Source: Ophiothrix spiculata
Lineage: Eukaryota > Echinodermata > Ophiuroidea > Amphilepidida > Ophiotrichidae
Assembly: GCA_000969725.1 (NCBI GenBank)
Contig: JXSR01S044536.1
Strand: one strand, 5' to 3'
Length of the DNA: 32,987 bases
Shown: piece after piece, positions 24,601 to 28,658 of the stretch
How positions within the stretch are numbered: the stretch's first letter is position 1
How the letters are laid out: every line of letters starts with the position of its first letter
The notes under the pieces: model-generated
Seen by the model: only the letters and a program-made list of their open reading frames with translations
Database searches by the model: none
Told to the model about the DNA's origin: nothing
Position numbers and translations under genes: made by a program

Positions 24601-27468
24601 TTTCAAGTGGTGACGGTCCACACCTATACTCACAACTTAAAAAGTACGTTTTCACATATAACTGCCAGAAACAATATGCACATGAAAATTGTTTTCACTC
24701 ACTGTTCCATTTAGCTGATACTATACAAGTTTCAGACTAACACCCTGGTCACATAACCAATGGTCGCCGACCTGTGTCTGGTAAGCTGATGGAAGCTGCA
24801 ACAGCGGTATGACATCGGTATGACACCGGTGAATGCTTACGAGCTCTTGTGATGCTCGGTCGGTTACCAGTTGGACTCCAGTGGTTATCATAACTGATGA
24901 CATCTGTTATTCTCTGATACACGTCACAAGGATTTAACTCAGAATTAAATTCTTGCGGCATGCTTCCGGTGTCTCCGGACACCAGCCCGGGTCCGATCAG
25001 TGTCCGCTGAAATCTACCTGGTATGACCCAAAAAACACATTGTAACCTAACCGCAAGGTTATGTGATCAGGGTATCCATTACTTCCACTTACATGGCTTT
25101 GTACAGGTATACATTTATAGGCCCTCATTCAAGATTCAAATATTAAATAACAAAATCTAAAACTTGAAAATCAAAAATCCATTACCAAAAATTAAAGTAG
25201 AGAAGATAATTCATGCGCAGGCCAAGCTCATATTCCTCTTTAAAATTATAATTTGCCAGAGATACCATGTAAATTCATCAAGATTGATGGTTCAAGATCA
25301 GAAAATGTTGACCATACCAGGGCCAAACTAACCAAGGTTTTTCTTTTGCTGTGCAGGTGCCTAAGTACCATTTGCCTTGGTGTCCTGTTAATCATAGGTT
25401 TCCCGCAATCAAGCTCCCCATGCTTACCTGGTTCTTATTTCTTGTATCCTGCCAGCTTTGTGCCACATGTAATTAGCTGGTCTTGATGATGCAGAGCTAA
25501 AGTGCACATGCTTTACATCAGATTTTTTTGAGGTTGACATTCCTGGAGTAGATTTTTCCTTCAGGGTCGACACTCTTGAAACTGGTTTCCTGGTTGGAAT
25601 TCTTGATGGTGTAGTTGATTTAACTTTACTAGATGGTTTACCAGATGTTTCAGGCTTGTTACTTCTGGTTTGTTCACTACAAAAGAATAAAAGTATGTGC
25701 TTATAGCTATGTCTGTGTGAAAATTTTATCTGTGTTGCAAACTAGTGTTATGTTACTACAGTTCAGGCAGGCCGTAAAACAGTACTATCAGATGGGTACC
25801 ATGCTAAGTTGGTCACTGTGACTATCATGGTGGTACCTATTTCACATCTAGGTTGAGAAAAGCACAGGAGAGCTGATGTTTTGTTCAAGGACACTTATTG
25901 GCTGCTCAGTGAATGCATACGCCAAACTCTTCAATGCCCAAAAATAAGTTGTGAACTCATACTACTCAGCCAAACCTATATCACAGACTCACTCAAATGA
26001 CACTAAATGGGGATTTTCCACTTATTATTTATGCAAACATGTAGGAATGGGGACAGCTCACTTGTCCGACAGCTTGCTAGTCTGAAAGCTTGCTAGTCTG
26101 ACAGCTCGCTGTTCGATTTGTAATTTAGGCTCACCAGGCCGAAATTTTAAAAAGGCTTGCTAGTTCGAAATTCAAAAACAGCTCGCTAGTTTGAATTTTG
26201 AAAACAGCTCGCTAGACCAATTTTTATAAAGAATTGTCAGTCCTTATCTTTAAAAAGGCTCGCTAATCCGAATAACAAAAAAGGCTTGCTGCTCAAAATT
26301 TTAAAAACAGCTCACTAGACTGAATAGATAAAAATTATGTGCACATCCCGGGGTGCATATTAGCATAATCTTTTTCAAAATTCGGACAAGCAGGCTGTTT
26401 TCAAAATTCGGACTAGCGTGTCAATTTTAACATTTAGACTAGTGAGTCTATTTTGAAATTCGGACTAGCGAGCTGTTTCTGAATTTCACAATGGTGAGCC
26501 ATTTTTAAAATTCTGACTAGCGAGCTGTTTTTATTTTAAAATTTGGACTGACAAGTCTATTTTCATATTCGGACTAGCGGGCTGTTTTTTAAACTATAGC
26601 GAGCCTTTATCAAGGTTATATTTTCTCCATTGAGCATCTTGTTTGGACTAACCAGCCTTTGGACTAGTGAGCCGTTGGAATGGCGAGCAGACCCCATAGG
26701 AATTATATTTAGTGGTGTGCCCCCACAAACGTTCCGTTTCTTATCAGTAAGCTTACCTGTTATGAGTAATGGTACGAGTCTGTCCCATCTGTCTCATTGC
26801 CATCTCATTCGCCACGACAACAGAAGGCTCATCATTTCTGGTACCTCTAGATTGAAGCCTTATCCTTTCTGCACGAATCTAAATCATTATCAAACAACAA
26901 TTTCAATAGATGATTCTTAAATATTTTGTTGTTTTATCAATATAATAAAAAGGAAAACACTCAATACAGCCTTTTAGTCAAGCAAATTGACAACAGAATT
27001 ATTAATCCAAAATCATTTACCAAAAAATGGCAGAAAATCCATGTGAATAGTTAAGAAATTATCAACAATTAGTAGAATCTTGAAAACAGAGGAAAAGAAT
27101 GTGACAGTTGGCATAAAAATAAGTACAGAATTGCCCATCATGGTGCTCTGTGACTCTCTCAGTGTCCTTTATGAAGAACTGAAGAACAATGTGGCCAATA
27201 GTGAAAGGGTTTTTTTTTCTTCTATATGGACATACTTTTATCAAATGCTTTCACTTTTATAGCACAAAACCAACTGCACAATTTTTTTTTCACTAACCCA
27301 CTTCATTTGACTCGGTCTACCGTGGTTTGCAAAAAATCTGTGACTGTATTTATTTGGATTCAAACACATGTGTCTCATATAATGACACTGACAAACTTTT
27401 CCTAAAAAACAAACGAATTCTATTATACATACCTTCATTTGCGAATTTAGATCTTTCAGATGCGCCAT
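560..27468 (-). CDS. SFI1: SFI1-like centrin-binding repeat protein, 21 exons, 3' partial
   Basis: Family knowledge: SFI1 proteins are long alpha-helical scaffolds that bind centrin along many roughly 30-residue repeats, at centrioles and basal bodies in animals and at the half-bridge in yeast. Seen here: 21 minus-strand exons with GT/AG borders join in phase into 767 codons without a stop. The Ser/Lys/Pro-rich N-terminus (residues 1-136) is followed by the block ARKFFNLW and then 18 or more repeats with cores such as LLRRAWIEWHDLWW, VWQAWLQYV, LLSTFTTWKQYI, AAWQIWRNEI, RSFSHWHTSWF, RAWTHWRFYV and FSTWCENAK. The spacing and order match vertebrate SFI1 recalled from memory, including the ARKF-LW block just after a GR-ELR-like motif. 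The start is the first ATG after an in-frame TGA at 27496-27498. The C-terminal part lies beyond position 1. Odd points are a duplicated exon 15 and an exon-derived minisatellite. The family call is firm; individual splice borders are predictions. Confidence 0.93.
867..1313. mobile_element. TIR MITE, TGTGACCCGTCATAT family, copy 1
   Basis: Inverted ends TGTGACCCGTCATATCGAAA and its complement, each followed by GGTACCTTAAGG. TA lies on both sides (865-866, 1314-1315), suggesting a Tc1/mariner-type TA target. 447 bp, in SFI1 intron 20. Confidence 0.85.
1390..1466 (-). CDS. SFI1: SFI1 exon 20
   Basis: 77 nt, phase 0 in and phase 2 out. Acceptor is tgttcttttaccag and donor is CTAAG|GTACAG. Encodes IYHRRMKQTYEVVDEKKQKH and NLATL. 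It was located because exons 19 and 21 otherwise clash in phase, and it restores the repeat register exactly. Confidence 0.87.
1826..1921 (-). CDS. SFI1: SFI1 exon 19
   Basis: 96 nt, phase 0 in and out. Acceptor is ctctttcag and donor is TGGAAG|GTTAGT. Encodes a linker from YVSHQRVKSS into MKADMHHRQKLLRFTLNGWK. Confidence 0.9.
1975..2359. mobile_element. TIR MITE, CATACCTGTCAA family
   Basis: Ends CATACCTGTCAA and TTGACAGGTATG. AATTAT is duplicated on both sides (1969-1974, 2360-2365). The right third is rich in iterated GGGAGA. 385 bp, in SFI1 intron 18. Confidence 0.8.
2437..2577. repeat. Inverted-repeat element
   Basis: Left end GTTTGTGGATTTAATTTGTG and right end complement TTGTGTATTTAATTCGTTA face each other, and CATAGACGCG/CTATGCTCGCG pair inside. 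The left end recurs near 24531. Confidence 0.45.
2600..3130. other. AT-rich intronic stretch
   Basis: Part of SFI1 intron 18. Very AT-rich, with no coding potential or repeat structure that I can support. Confidence 0.4.
3136..3207. repeat. Two tandem ~37-bp units
   Basis: CTAGTAAAAATGTGTTTGAT followed by ACAAGATTTT appears twice back to back. A facing AGATTCTTG/CAAGAATCT pair follows. Confidence 0.7.
3314..3541. mobile_element. Palindromic MITE, copy 1
   Basis: Ends CGTCATGTGAGTGCAAG and the complement, both continuing to GGCTGCC. The interior holds a perfect 34-bp palindrome centred near 3417 (GTCAGTGGTTCTTGAAA and its complement). AGTT flanks both ends. In intron 18. Confidence 0.8.
3565..3640 (-). 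CDS. SFI1: SFI1 exon 18
   Basis: 76 nt, phase 2 in and phase 0 out. Acceptor is gttttttattag and donor is CACAG|GTAAGA. Encodes QEYRAATHHYHGMLRTGWQA and WTQ. The intron separating it from exon 17 is only 131 nt. Confidence 0.9.
3772..3857 (-). CDS. SFI1: SFI1 exon 17
   Basis: 86 nt, phase 0 in and phase 2 out. Acceptor is tatttaattacag and donor is AAGAG|GTAGGC. Encodes EMAFDHYEMHTKKKVIQTWK and DFTTESIK. Confidence 0.9.
4066..4376. repeat. Diverged tandem duplication, unit ~175 bp
   Basis: A unit running from TTTGTTTAGTTG through GCATTGGGTGAGAA, CTCTAGATC and GTTTGGTAAATATTT to AGATTGCC recurs in diverged form from 4264 to 4376. In SFI1 intron 16; no coding frame is conserved between copies. 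Confidence 0.65.
4603..4695 (-). CDS. SFI1: SFI1 exon 16
   Basis: 93 nt, phase 0 in and out. Acceptor is attttctttcag and donor is AAGAG|GTTAGT. Encodes AIMHYDHNVAQRMLTTWKNR and TALQLQEHAKE, a clear repeat. Confidence 0.9.
4796..5241. mobile_element. TIR MITE, TGTGACCCGTCATAT family, copy 2
   Basis: Same family, orientation and length (446 bp) as the copy at 867, with interior similarity along the whole element and TA on both flanks. In SFI1 intron 15. Confidence 0.85.
5365..5660 (+). repeat. Dispersed ~295-bp repeat, copy 1
   Basis: Homologous along its length to 29464-29757, sharing GAAGGTCAATTATGCC, GTGCAATTATTCAC and GCGACTTTC. Family unknown. Confidence 0.7.
5751..6114. mobile_element. 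TIR MITE, AGACTTTAAAGCAATACTAT family
   Basis: The left arm and its complement (6091-6114) are near perfect, differing by an indel. 364 bp, AT-rich, in intron 15. The remaining stretch 6115-6516 shows no supportable feature. Confidence 0.7.
6530..6611 (-). CDS. SFI1: SFI1 exon 15, copy A (downstream duplicate)
   Basis: An exact copy of exon 15 with its own acceptor and donor. Entered in phase 0 after copy B it reads to an in-frame TAG after 17 codons. The two copies can therefore only be alternatives, unless one is silent. The implied intron between them is 58 nt. Confidence 0.75.
6670..6751 (-). CDS. SFI1: SFI1 exon 15, copy B (upstream copy)
   Basis: 82 nt, phase 2 in and phase 0 out. Acceptor is attactttttcag and donor is GGATG|GTAAGC. 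Encodes EYLLGVFFSRWYHTYQLSLD and VRMMQRM. It is identical to copy A, so use of either gives the same protein. Confidence 0.85.
7172..7302 (-). CDS. SFI1: SFI1 exon 14
   Basis: 131 nt, phase 0 in and phase 2 out. Acceptor is tttgataacag and donor is AGAAG|GTAGGC. Encodes AQYVRADAHYISRLLPKCLR, then SFQMFAQIMREKRFNQEQSA. The repeat has Phe in place of the core Trp. Confidence 0.9.
7502..8284. mobile_element. Inverted-repeat element, GGCCCTGATTTGGTAAAACT
   Basis: The left arm (7504-7531) and right arm (8257-8284) are inverted copies. The internal motif TTTGGTAAAACTATCT recurs at 7761, and a shorter facing AGTTTTACCA occurs near 8000. 783 bp, in SFI1 intron 13, without coding capacity. Confidence 0.65.
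8290..8870. other. Intronic stretch with no recognised feature
   Basis: 8340-8560 is more GC- and CpG-rich than its surroundings and has an open frame on the plus strand. That frame has no recognisable domain or splice context. Nothing firmer can be said. Confidence 0.3.
8877..8943 (-). CDS. SFI1: SFI1 exon 13
   Basis: 67 nt, phase 2 in and phase 0 out. Acceptor is atatttttag and donor is AGACAG|GTGAGA. Encodes SVLLSRVVHGWLQYTKWRQH, very close to the vertebrate WLQYT-KRR repeat. Confidence 0.92.
9441..9538 (-). CDS. SFI1: SFI1 exon 12
   Basis: 98 nt, phase 0 in and phase 2 out. Acceptor is ttgtttctacag and donor is CTACAA|GTAAGT. Encodes LLRWSWGRWLQGCEHKEELR and a basic linker ending ARNHYK. 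Confidence 0.9.
9915..10040 (+). mobile_element. Degraded SINE related to the 12221 copy
   Basis: Matches the head and body only: a decayed B box (GCATTCGAGCTC), then ATGTCCTTAGACAAGCCATT and AATTGCTCCA. The tail was not found. Confidence 0.5.
10475..10626. mobile_element. TIR MITE, GGTGGGTTTACACTGT family
   Basis: Terminal GGTGGGTTTACACTGT and its complement. The arms extend inward to TTGAAAATCAA and its complement. 152 bp, almost a pure hairpin, in SFI1 intron 11. Confidence 0.8.
10707..10799 (-). CDS. SFI1: SFI1 exon 11
   Basis: 93 nt, phase 0 in and out. Acceptor is gtttgtttttag and donor is AACACA|GTAAGA. Encodes ARGLHAFHTAVTNRKLKDIR and then a charged ERADEMRYNT tail. The position matches the vertebrate FRALKDNV repeat, where the core Trp is also lost. 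Confidence 0.88.
10881..10893. repeat. Poly-G run
   Basis: Thirteen consecutive G in intron 10. The following stretch to 11270 holds loosely iterated ATAAAAAGGGT motifs (near 10939, 11168 and 11204) and nothing else I can support. Confidence 0.9.
11279..11376. mobile_element. Short TIR element, GTTTATTGGACA family
   Basis: GTTTATTGGACA and TGTCCAATAAAC are exact inverted ends. Internal GGGCCCTGCA is shared with partial copies at 18943-19010 and 24096-24160. Confidence 0.7.
11680..11750 (-). CDS. SFI1: SFI1 exon 10
   Basis: 71 nt, phase 1 in and phase 0 out. Acceptor is ctcataaccag and donor is TTACTG|GTAAGT. Encodes VQLQRIEAAKMALAIKHYQE and KLL, the helical linker after WTHWRFY. A second AG at 11737-11738 would give a 57-nt exon but breaks the phase from exon 9. 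Confidence 0.87.
12221..12502 (+). mobile_element. tRNA-derived SINE
   Basis: The head resembles a tRNA, with an A box in GTGTGGTCTAGTGG and a B box GAGTTCGAGCC. It is followed by a body with TCCTTGGGCAAGACATTTAA and a tail TAAAGCGCTTTGA...GCGCTAAATAAG. It ends about 10 bp from the SFI1 exon 9 donor. Confidence 0.85.
12512..12673 (-). CDS. SFI1: SFI1 exon 9
   Basis: 162 nt, phase 1 in and phase 1 out. The strongest acceptor, tttctctctttatgttag, gives DVASHFHINNLVQRSFSHW, which matches the family in register; two later AGs fit less well. It also carries RARMRRAWTHWRF. The donor TTCT|GTATCC is weak and abuts a SINE. Confidence 0.88.
12868..13134. mobile_element. hAT-type MITE with 8-bp TSD
   Basis: Ends CAGTGTCTGACCGAT and ATCGGTCAGACACTA are inverted repeats. 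Both sides carry ATTAAGTT (12860-12867 and 13135-13142), a perfect 8-bp target duplication diagnostic of the hAT superfamily. 267 bp, no coding capacity. Confidence 0.85.
13455..13506 (+). repeat. Fragment of a repeat also at 28463
   Basis: ACATTTTTACGAGCCTTGTG then CGCCAAGGTTAA matches TTTTTACGTGTCTTGTGCGC near 28478. Fragment only. Confidence 0.45.
13612..13721. repeat. Repeat end with TTGTTTGATTGGC and poly-T
   Basis: AATTGTTTGATTGGCGTAAC, then AATAGGGTAGGTAGGTCGG, then a long T run. The same block is present inverted at 16985-17080. Confidence 0.6.
13837..13939 (+). promoter_or_regulatory. Promoter-like motif cluster in SFI1 intron 8
   Basis: A CCAAT box (ccaatcag, 13837-13844), a CRE-like TGACGTAT (13923-13930) and a perfect octamer ATGCAAAT (13932-13939) precede an ATG in optimal Kozak context at 13963. 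The motifs are seen; promoter activity is inferred. Confidence 0.4.
13963..14547 (+). CDS. Possible nested small gene inside SFI1 intron 8
   Basis: Not recognised. Exon 1 (13963-13996) encodes MAFQARRPSQN and ends AAATG|GTGAGT. A candidate exon 2 after ttatttacag (14148) continues AQYTPEFPKNEYDVQEIADL and LSRL, then stops at 14219-14221. That exon also has a donor TT|GTAAAT at 14217. A third candidate after a long T tract and gcag starts at 14447. Chains 1-2 (35 aa), 1-2-3 (48 aa) and 1-3 (44 aa) are all open to a stop. Promoter-like motifs lie just upstream. There is no database support, and the gene could instead continue into the assembly gap. Confidence 0.3.
14960..15454. other. Assembly gap (495 N)
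   Basis: A run of N inside SFI1 intron 8. Exons 8 and 9 join in phase and in repeat register, so no SFI1 coding exon is needed here. It could hide repeat sequence or exons of a nested gene. Confidence 1.
15579..15611. repeat. Perfect 33-bp hairpin
   Basis: CTGGGAGGATAATTC, a 3-nt loop AGA, then the exact complement. It lies just left of the MITE at 15625. Confidence 0.9.
15625..15833. mobile_element. TIR MITE, CTGTAAACGGG...TTTTCGCGA family
   Basis: Ends CTGTAAACGGGGTTATTTTC and the complement GAAAATATTCCCGTTTACAG, with TA on both sides. The interior iterates TTCGCGAA. 209 bp. A similar end is common in invertebrate genomes. Confidence 0.8.
15840..16880. other. Intronic stretch, no firm feature
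   Basis: Part of SFI1 intron 8. A CCAAT/octamer pair occurs near 16690-16725 on the minus strand, and a minus-strand ATG with donor lies at 16031-16060. I could not extend either into a gene. Confidence 0.3.
16883..16915. repeat. Perfect inverted repeat related to the element at 357
   Basis: GACAATAATAACT and its exact complement are separated by 7 bp. The left arm extends to the same TTTGCA seen at 357, so this may be a solo or collapsed copy of that family. Confidence 0.55.
16985..17080. repeat. Inverted counterpart of the 13612 repeat end
   Basis: GGGTCGGCGGTAAAAATAGG, then GTTATGCCAATCAAACAATT, the reverse complement of the 13612 block. The pair faces each other across 3.3 kb that includes the assembly gap. 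They could be ends of one element or two insertions. Confidence 0.55.
17322..17450 (+). repeat. Dispersed repeat, copy also at 28508
   Basis: Shares ACGCAACTCACAC, GTGATTTG.CTGTTCTG and CCCAGAAT.A.AAGGGTTTTTTTTCAGA with 28508-28655. Family unknown. Confidence 0.65.
17461..17627. mobile_element. TIR MITE, GCCCATGATATACTAG family
   Basis: Ends GCCCATGATATACTAG and CTAGTACATCATGGGC. The arms continue through GACGCAGCTAGCGT and its complement. 167 bp. Confidence 0.8.
17699..18296. mobile_element. Penelope-related hairpin element
   Basis: A left arm (17699-17802) and right arm (18184-18296) are near-perfect inverted repeats of over 100 bp, sharing for example CAAACTACGTTTCGTGT and GACCCGCTGGATTGGTCACG. 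They enclose the GIY-YIG fragment. Similar flanks (cacaatgtttcatca near 17645 and cacaacgtttcatca near 18293) may be an insertion-site duplication. Confidence 0.7.
17842..18237 (+). pseudogene. Penelope-like element C-terminal GIY-YIG endonuclease fragment
   Basis: One frame, ending TAA at 18235-18237, reads LVYGIVCGEPDYSASYVGET followed by KQSLKARVNQHRR and, further on, LHIKDTGH. This is the GIY...YIG layout (here GIV and YVG), with the conserved Arg and the downstream His/Lys region typical of Penelope-like retroelement C-termini. No reverse transcriptase domain is present, so it is a 3' fragment. It lies in SFI1 intron 8 in the opposite orientation, between two long inverted arms. Confidence 0.75.
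18324..18483 (-). CDS. SFI1: SFI1 exon 8
   Basis: 160 nt, phase 0 in and phase 1 out. Acceptor is acattttcacag and donor is CAAAG|GTAGGC. Encodes TWMIWKSRLSTINEAKRNG and YHKNLLARCFYKGLVPYTL. The donor is only about 27 bp from the Penelope-related hairpin. Confidence 0.9.
18943..19120. repeat. Partial copies of the GTTTATTGGACA family
   Basis: GTATTGGACAGCATAAACAA and AAATCCAAATTGCAGGGCCC match the element at 11279 and the copy at 24098. A second fragment (CAATAAACAAAAATTCAGAT) lies at 19092. In SFI1 intron 7, whose remainder shows nothing else. Confidence 0.55.
19209..19429 (-). CDS. SFI1: SFI1 exon 7
   Basis: 221 nt, phase 1 in and phase 0 out, the longest repeat-coding exon. Acceptor follows a T-rich tract (tttaaacatttcag) and the donor is TATAAG|GTGAGA. 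Holds repeat cores LLLSTFTTWKQYISYR, RRLSAAWQIWRNEI and HALQFWADGL. Confidence 0.92.
19453..19664. mobile_element. Palindromic MITE, copy 2 (one end lost)
   Basis: Shares GGTCAGTGGCTCTTGAAA, the facing AAAAGCCACTGACAT, and the GGCAGCC...CTTTCTTGCA end with the element at 3314. Its other end stops near the T-rich tract of the exon 7 acceptor, about 24 bp from the exon. Confidence 0.65.
19949..21649 (-). repeat. ~80-bp exon-derived minisatellite in SFI1 intron 6
   Basis: About 20 tandem units plus the exon 6 copy at the right end. Read on the minus strand, each unit carries the exon 6 segment for VWQ.WLQYVVRQR through ASQH, the donor CATGGTAAGT, then GTGGCAGG leading into the next unit. Most units are 80 bp. 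A few (near 20131, 20370 and 21085) are about 76 bp and lack the GTAA of the donor. A multi-unit block near 20271-20540 recurs near 20986-21250, giving a higher-order period of about 715 bp. Confidence 0.95.
21569..21663 (-). CDS. SFI1: SFI1 exon 6 (seed of the minisatellite)
   Basis: 95 nt, phase 2 in and phase 1 out. Acceptor is ttggtcatttcag and donor is CATG|GTAAGT. Encodes YCMTRKVWQAWLQYVVRQRV and then VNAKTNVASQH. The 3' three quarters of the exon plus its donor recur about 20 times in the following intron. Both borders fit the phases of exons 5 and 7. Confidence 0.88.
21971..22290. mobile_element. hAT-like MITE, CAGGGCCGTACGAAG ends
   Basis: CAGGGCCGTACGAAG and CTTCGTACGGCCCTG are exact inverted ends, continuing into G-rich GGGGGGCA arms. 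CAGGG termini are typical of hAT. Flanks CATCTCAG and CACCTCTT could be a decayed 8-bp duplication. In SFI1 intron 5. Confidence 0.7.
22365..22700 (+). mobile_element. tRNA-derived SINE-like repeat
   Basis: A canonical B box, GGTTCGAATCC, lies in a tRNA-like head near 22370-22440. An unrelated body and a (TAA)n run at 22512-22536 follow, then a segment with GGAATTTATAATGCACCTTT. The right boundary is uncertain. Confidence 0.5.
22849..22959 (-). CDS. SFI1: SFI1 exon 5
   Basis: 111 nt, phase 2 in and out, between ttttgtag and TATAG|GTAAGA. Encodes HYHKQLLRRAWIEWHDLWW followed by an R-EW-L-VRA-YHYR segment, a textbook SFI1 repeat. A TIR element begins only about 24 nt upstream of its acceptor. 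Confidence 0.92.
22984..23486. mobile_element. TIR element with iterated GATAC arms
   Basis: CGGCGGAACTCACAATTCGG and ATACGTATCTGAATTTAGAT are mirrored at the other end (CCGAATTGTGAGTTCCGCC). The arms contain repeated AATTCtGATAC units. AGTT lies on both flanks. 503 bp, beginning 24 bp from the SFI1 exon 5 acceptor. Confidence 0.8.
23490..24095. other. Intronic stretch, no recognised feature
   Basis: AT-rich part of SFI1 intron 4 between the GATAC element and a GTTTATTGGACA fragment. Nothing supportable was seen. Confidence 0.4.
24096..24165. repeat. Partial copy of the GTTTATTGGACA family
   Basis: TTTATTGGACAGCGTAAACA, then AAATCCAAAGTGCAGGGCCC, close to the 18943 copy. It ends just before SFI1 exon 4. 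Confidence 0.55.
24187..24258 (-). CDS. SFI1: SFI1 exon 4
   Basis: 72 nt, phase 2 in and out. Acceptor is tgcctacag and donor is ATAAG|GTGAGC. Encodes YIARKFFNLWLSSCFGKVGP, which lines up with the conserved ARKF-LW-TFGRV block that opens the SFI1 repeat region. It would be missed by simple ORF length filters. Confidence 0.9.
24296..24511. mobile_element. TIR MITE, TATAGTTTATCTCAGAGTTG family, copy 1
   Basis: Left end TATAGTTTATCTCAGAGTTG and right end CAACTTTGAGAGATAGTATA. The interior is shared with the copy at 28076. In SFI1 intron 3. Confidence 0.8.
24742..25073. mobile_element. TIR MITE, ACCCTGGTCACATAACC family
   Basis: ACCCTGGTCACATAACC and GGTTATGTGATCAGGGT are near-perfect inverted ends. 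The interior is more GC-rich than its surroundings, with CGGTGTCTCCGGACACC. 332 bp, in intron 3. Confidence 0.8.
25080..25427. other. Intron 3 segment, no recognised feature
   Basis: Lies immediately downstream of SFI1 exon 3 on the minus strand. No repeat structure or coding sign seen. Confidence 0.35.
25428..25676 (-). CDS. SFI1: SFI1 exon 3
   Basis: 249 nt, phase 2 in and phase 2 out. Ser/Thr/Lys/Pro-rich, including IPTRKPVSRVSTLKEKS, and ends with YMWHKAGRIQEIRTR. That end resembles the vertebrate GR-RELR motif preceding the first repeat. Donor is CCAG|GTAAGC. Confidence 0.85.
26045..26695. mobile_element. Foldback element built of short iterated motifs
   Basis: The left half (about 26053-26330) iterates AAAACAGCTCGCTAGTCCGA-like units of about 30 bp. 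The right half (about 26380-26690) iterates the reverse complement, AATTCGGACTAGCGAGCTGT. The centre is itself palindromic around CCCGGG (26347). Long inverted repeats made of tandem short units are the hallmark of foldback elements, including the sea urchin TU family. It lies in SFI1 intron 2. Confidence 0.8.
26757..26878 (-). CDS. SFI1: SFI1 exon 2
   Basis: 122 nt, phase 0 in and phase 2 out, open throughout. Starts after ATGATTTAG and ends AACAG|GTAAGC. Encodes a basic, low-complexity N-terminal stretch beginning IRAERIRLQSRGT. It is assigned to the gene by phase and position rather than by a motif. Confidence 0.75.
27433..27468 (-). CDS. SFI1: SFI1 exon 1 (first coding exon)
   Basis: Encodes MAHLKDLNSQMK (residues 1-12) and ends phase 0 at a good donor, AAG|GTATGT. 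An in-frame TGA 30 nt upstream of the ATG supports this start. An acceptor-like tctctttacag ends at 27532, so the 5' UTR may itself be split and a non-coding exon may lie further right. Confidence 0.8.
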
Positions 27469-27531
27469 TTTGAAACAAGAGATTGTTCTACCACCTCAAG
27501 ATAAGTTTCAAGACGTTACTAATATCATCAT
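27469..27531 (-). other. SFI1: SFI1 5' UTR segment
   Basis: The stretch between an acceptor-like site and the SFI1 start codon. It holds an in-frame TGA and an out-of-frame ATGATG at its 5' end that stops after seven codons. The right boundary assumes the acceptor at 27532-27533 is used. Confidence 0.4.
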
Positions 27532-27554
27532 CTGTAAAGAGATGATTAATTATA

Positions 27555-27741
27555 GGTTAATAAATACGCATTTCATAAGCGAGTGAAATGAGACAAAATC
27601 AATGCACGCACGGTCAATTTTGATGCGTCCAATTCACGAGGCCTGTAGGGGCCAAGTGCATTGGACAGCAGTCAAAATTTACCGCAAGTGCATTGATTTT
27701 GTCTCATTTTAGGAGCTTTATGATATGCAAATTTATTAATC
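27555..27741. mobile_element. TIR MITE just upstream of SFI1
   Basis: Arms of about 55 bp: GAAATGAGACAAAATCAATG with outer TTAATAAATACGCATTTCAT, mirrored by CATTGATTTTGTCTCATTTT and ATGATATGCAAATTTATTAA. 187 bp. It starts about 20 bp beyond the acceptor-like site of the first coding exon. Confidence 0.75.
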
Positions 27742-27869
27742 TAATTCATACATGACAGAAAAATAATATTGTATCTTTTGTAAAAAAGAAATAAGGCCTT
27801 TAATATGGCCATCAAAATCCAAACTTCTTTAAACTAAATAAATTATCACCCGACAAAATCAATGAAACA

Positions 27870-28030
27870 TTCACATGCATTAAACGCGCGCCACACAAAC
27901 CGGAACGCAACAAGCGCAGTGCATTGTGAAAATCCACTGCACTCCGCATACTTTATATATATTCTTGCATTCTGATTGGCTAGGTGACACGCGCAGCACA
28001 TGCGGAGTGTATGAATGAAAATTTATAGTG
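27870..28030 (-). promoter_or_regulatory. Candidate SFI1 upstream promoter region
   Basis: On the minus strand an NF-Y-like AGCCAATCAGA (27974-27984) precedes ATATATATAAAG (about 27952-27964) and a CpG-richer stretch with CACTGCGC and GCGCGCG. The order suits a promoter for the gene to the left. The facing ACTCCGCAT/ATGCGGAGT repeats could instead mean another MITE. Confidence 0.25.
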
Positions 28031-28075
28031 TGATTCATAGGCACATTCTTACTATGATTACAGTTTTTAAGTGAT

Positions 28076-28280
28076 TATAGTTTATCTCAGAGTTGTTTTT
28101 CTTTATGCCGCTTGTTGTTAAGGCTTTCTGCGTACTGATGCACTTATTTACGTACGTATTTGCAGAGCATGATTTGTTGATTTTGATTGTTTACGCTCAC
28201 GCAGGCGCTGTTGGCACGTGCGTTAAGAGTGGCGTAAATGACCCGATTTGAAAGCAAAAACAACTTTGAGAGATAGTATA
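28076..28280. mobile_element. TIR MITE, TATAGTTTATCTCAGAGTTG family, copy 2
   Basis: Same ends and interior (TTTCTGCGTACTGATGCACT, GTTAAGAGTGGCGTA) as the copy at 24296, slightly shorter. Confidence 0.8.
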
Positions 28281-28462
28281 CCAACTTGCTTTTAAGCATT
28301 GTGTCGTCTCTGGTCAATGTCCACTGAATTTCAACCCAATATGATACCATGAACACATCTTGAACCTCAATGCAAAGTTATGTGACAAGTATATCAGTCT
28401 ATCCTAAGTACTAGCACTGGTAACAGACACTGATTTAATTTGATGTACTCAACTATAGTTGC

Positions 28463-28656
28463 GTGAAGAAAACCTTTTCATTTTTACGTGTCTTGTGCGC
28501 CAAAGTTAAAGTTCAAACGCAACTCACACGATACTCATGAGATCGCGTGATTTGTCTGTTCTGTTGCTGTGCGGCTTGATGATCGATTTGATTGGTTTGT
28601 TGTTCACGGACGATGTGATTTGGTCCCGCCCAGAATGAAAAGGGTTTTTTTTCAGA
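28463..28656 (+). repeat. Dispersed repeat, longer copy
   Basis: Its left part matches 13455-13506 and its right part matches 17322-17450, so the two intron 8 fragments are pieces of one family. Confidence 0.6.
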
Positions 28657-28658
28657 TG

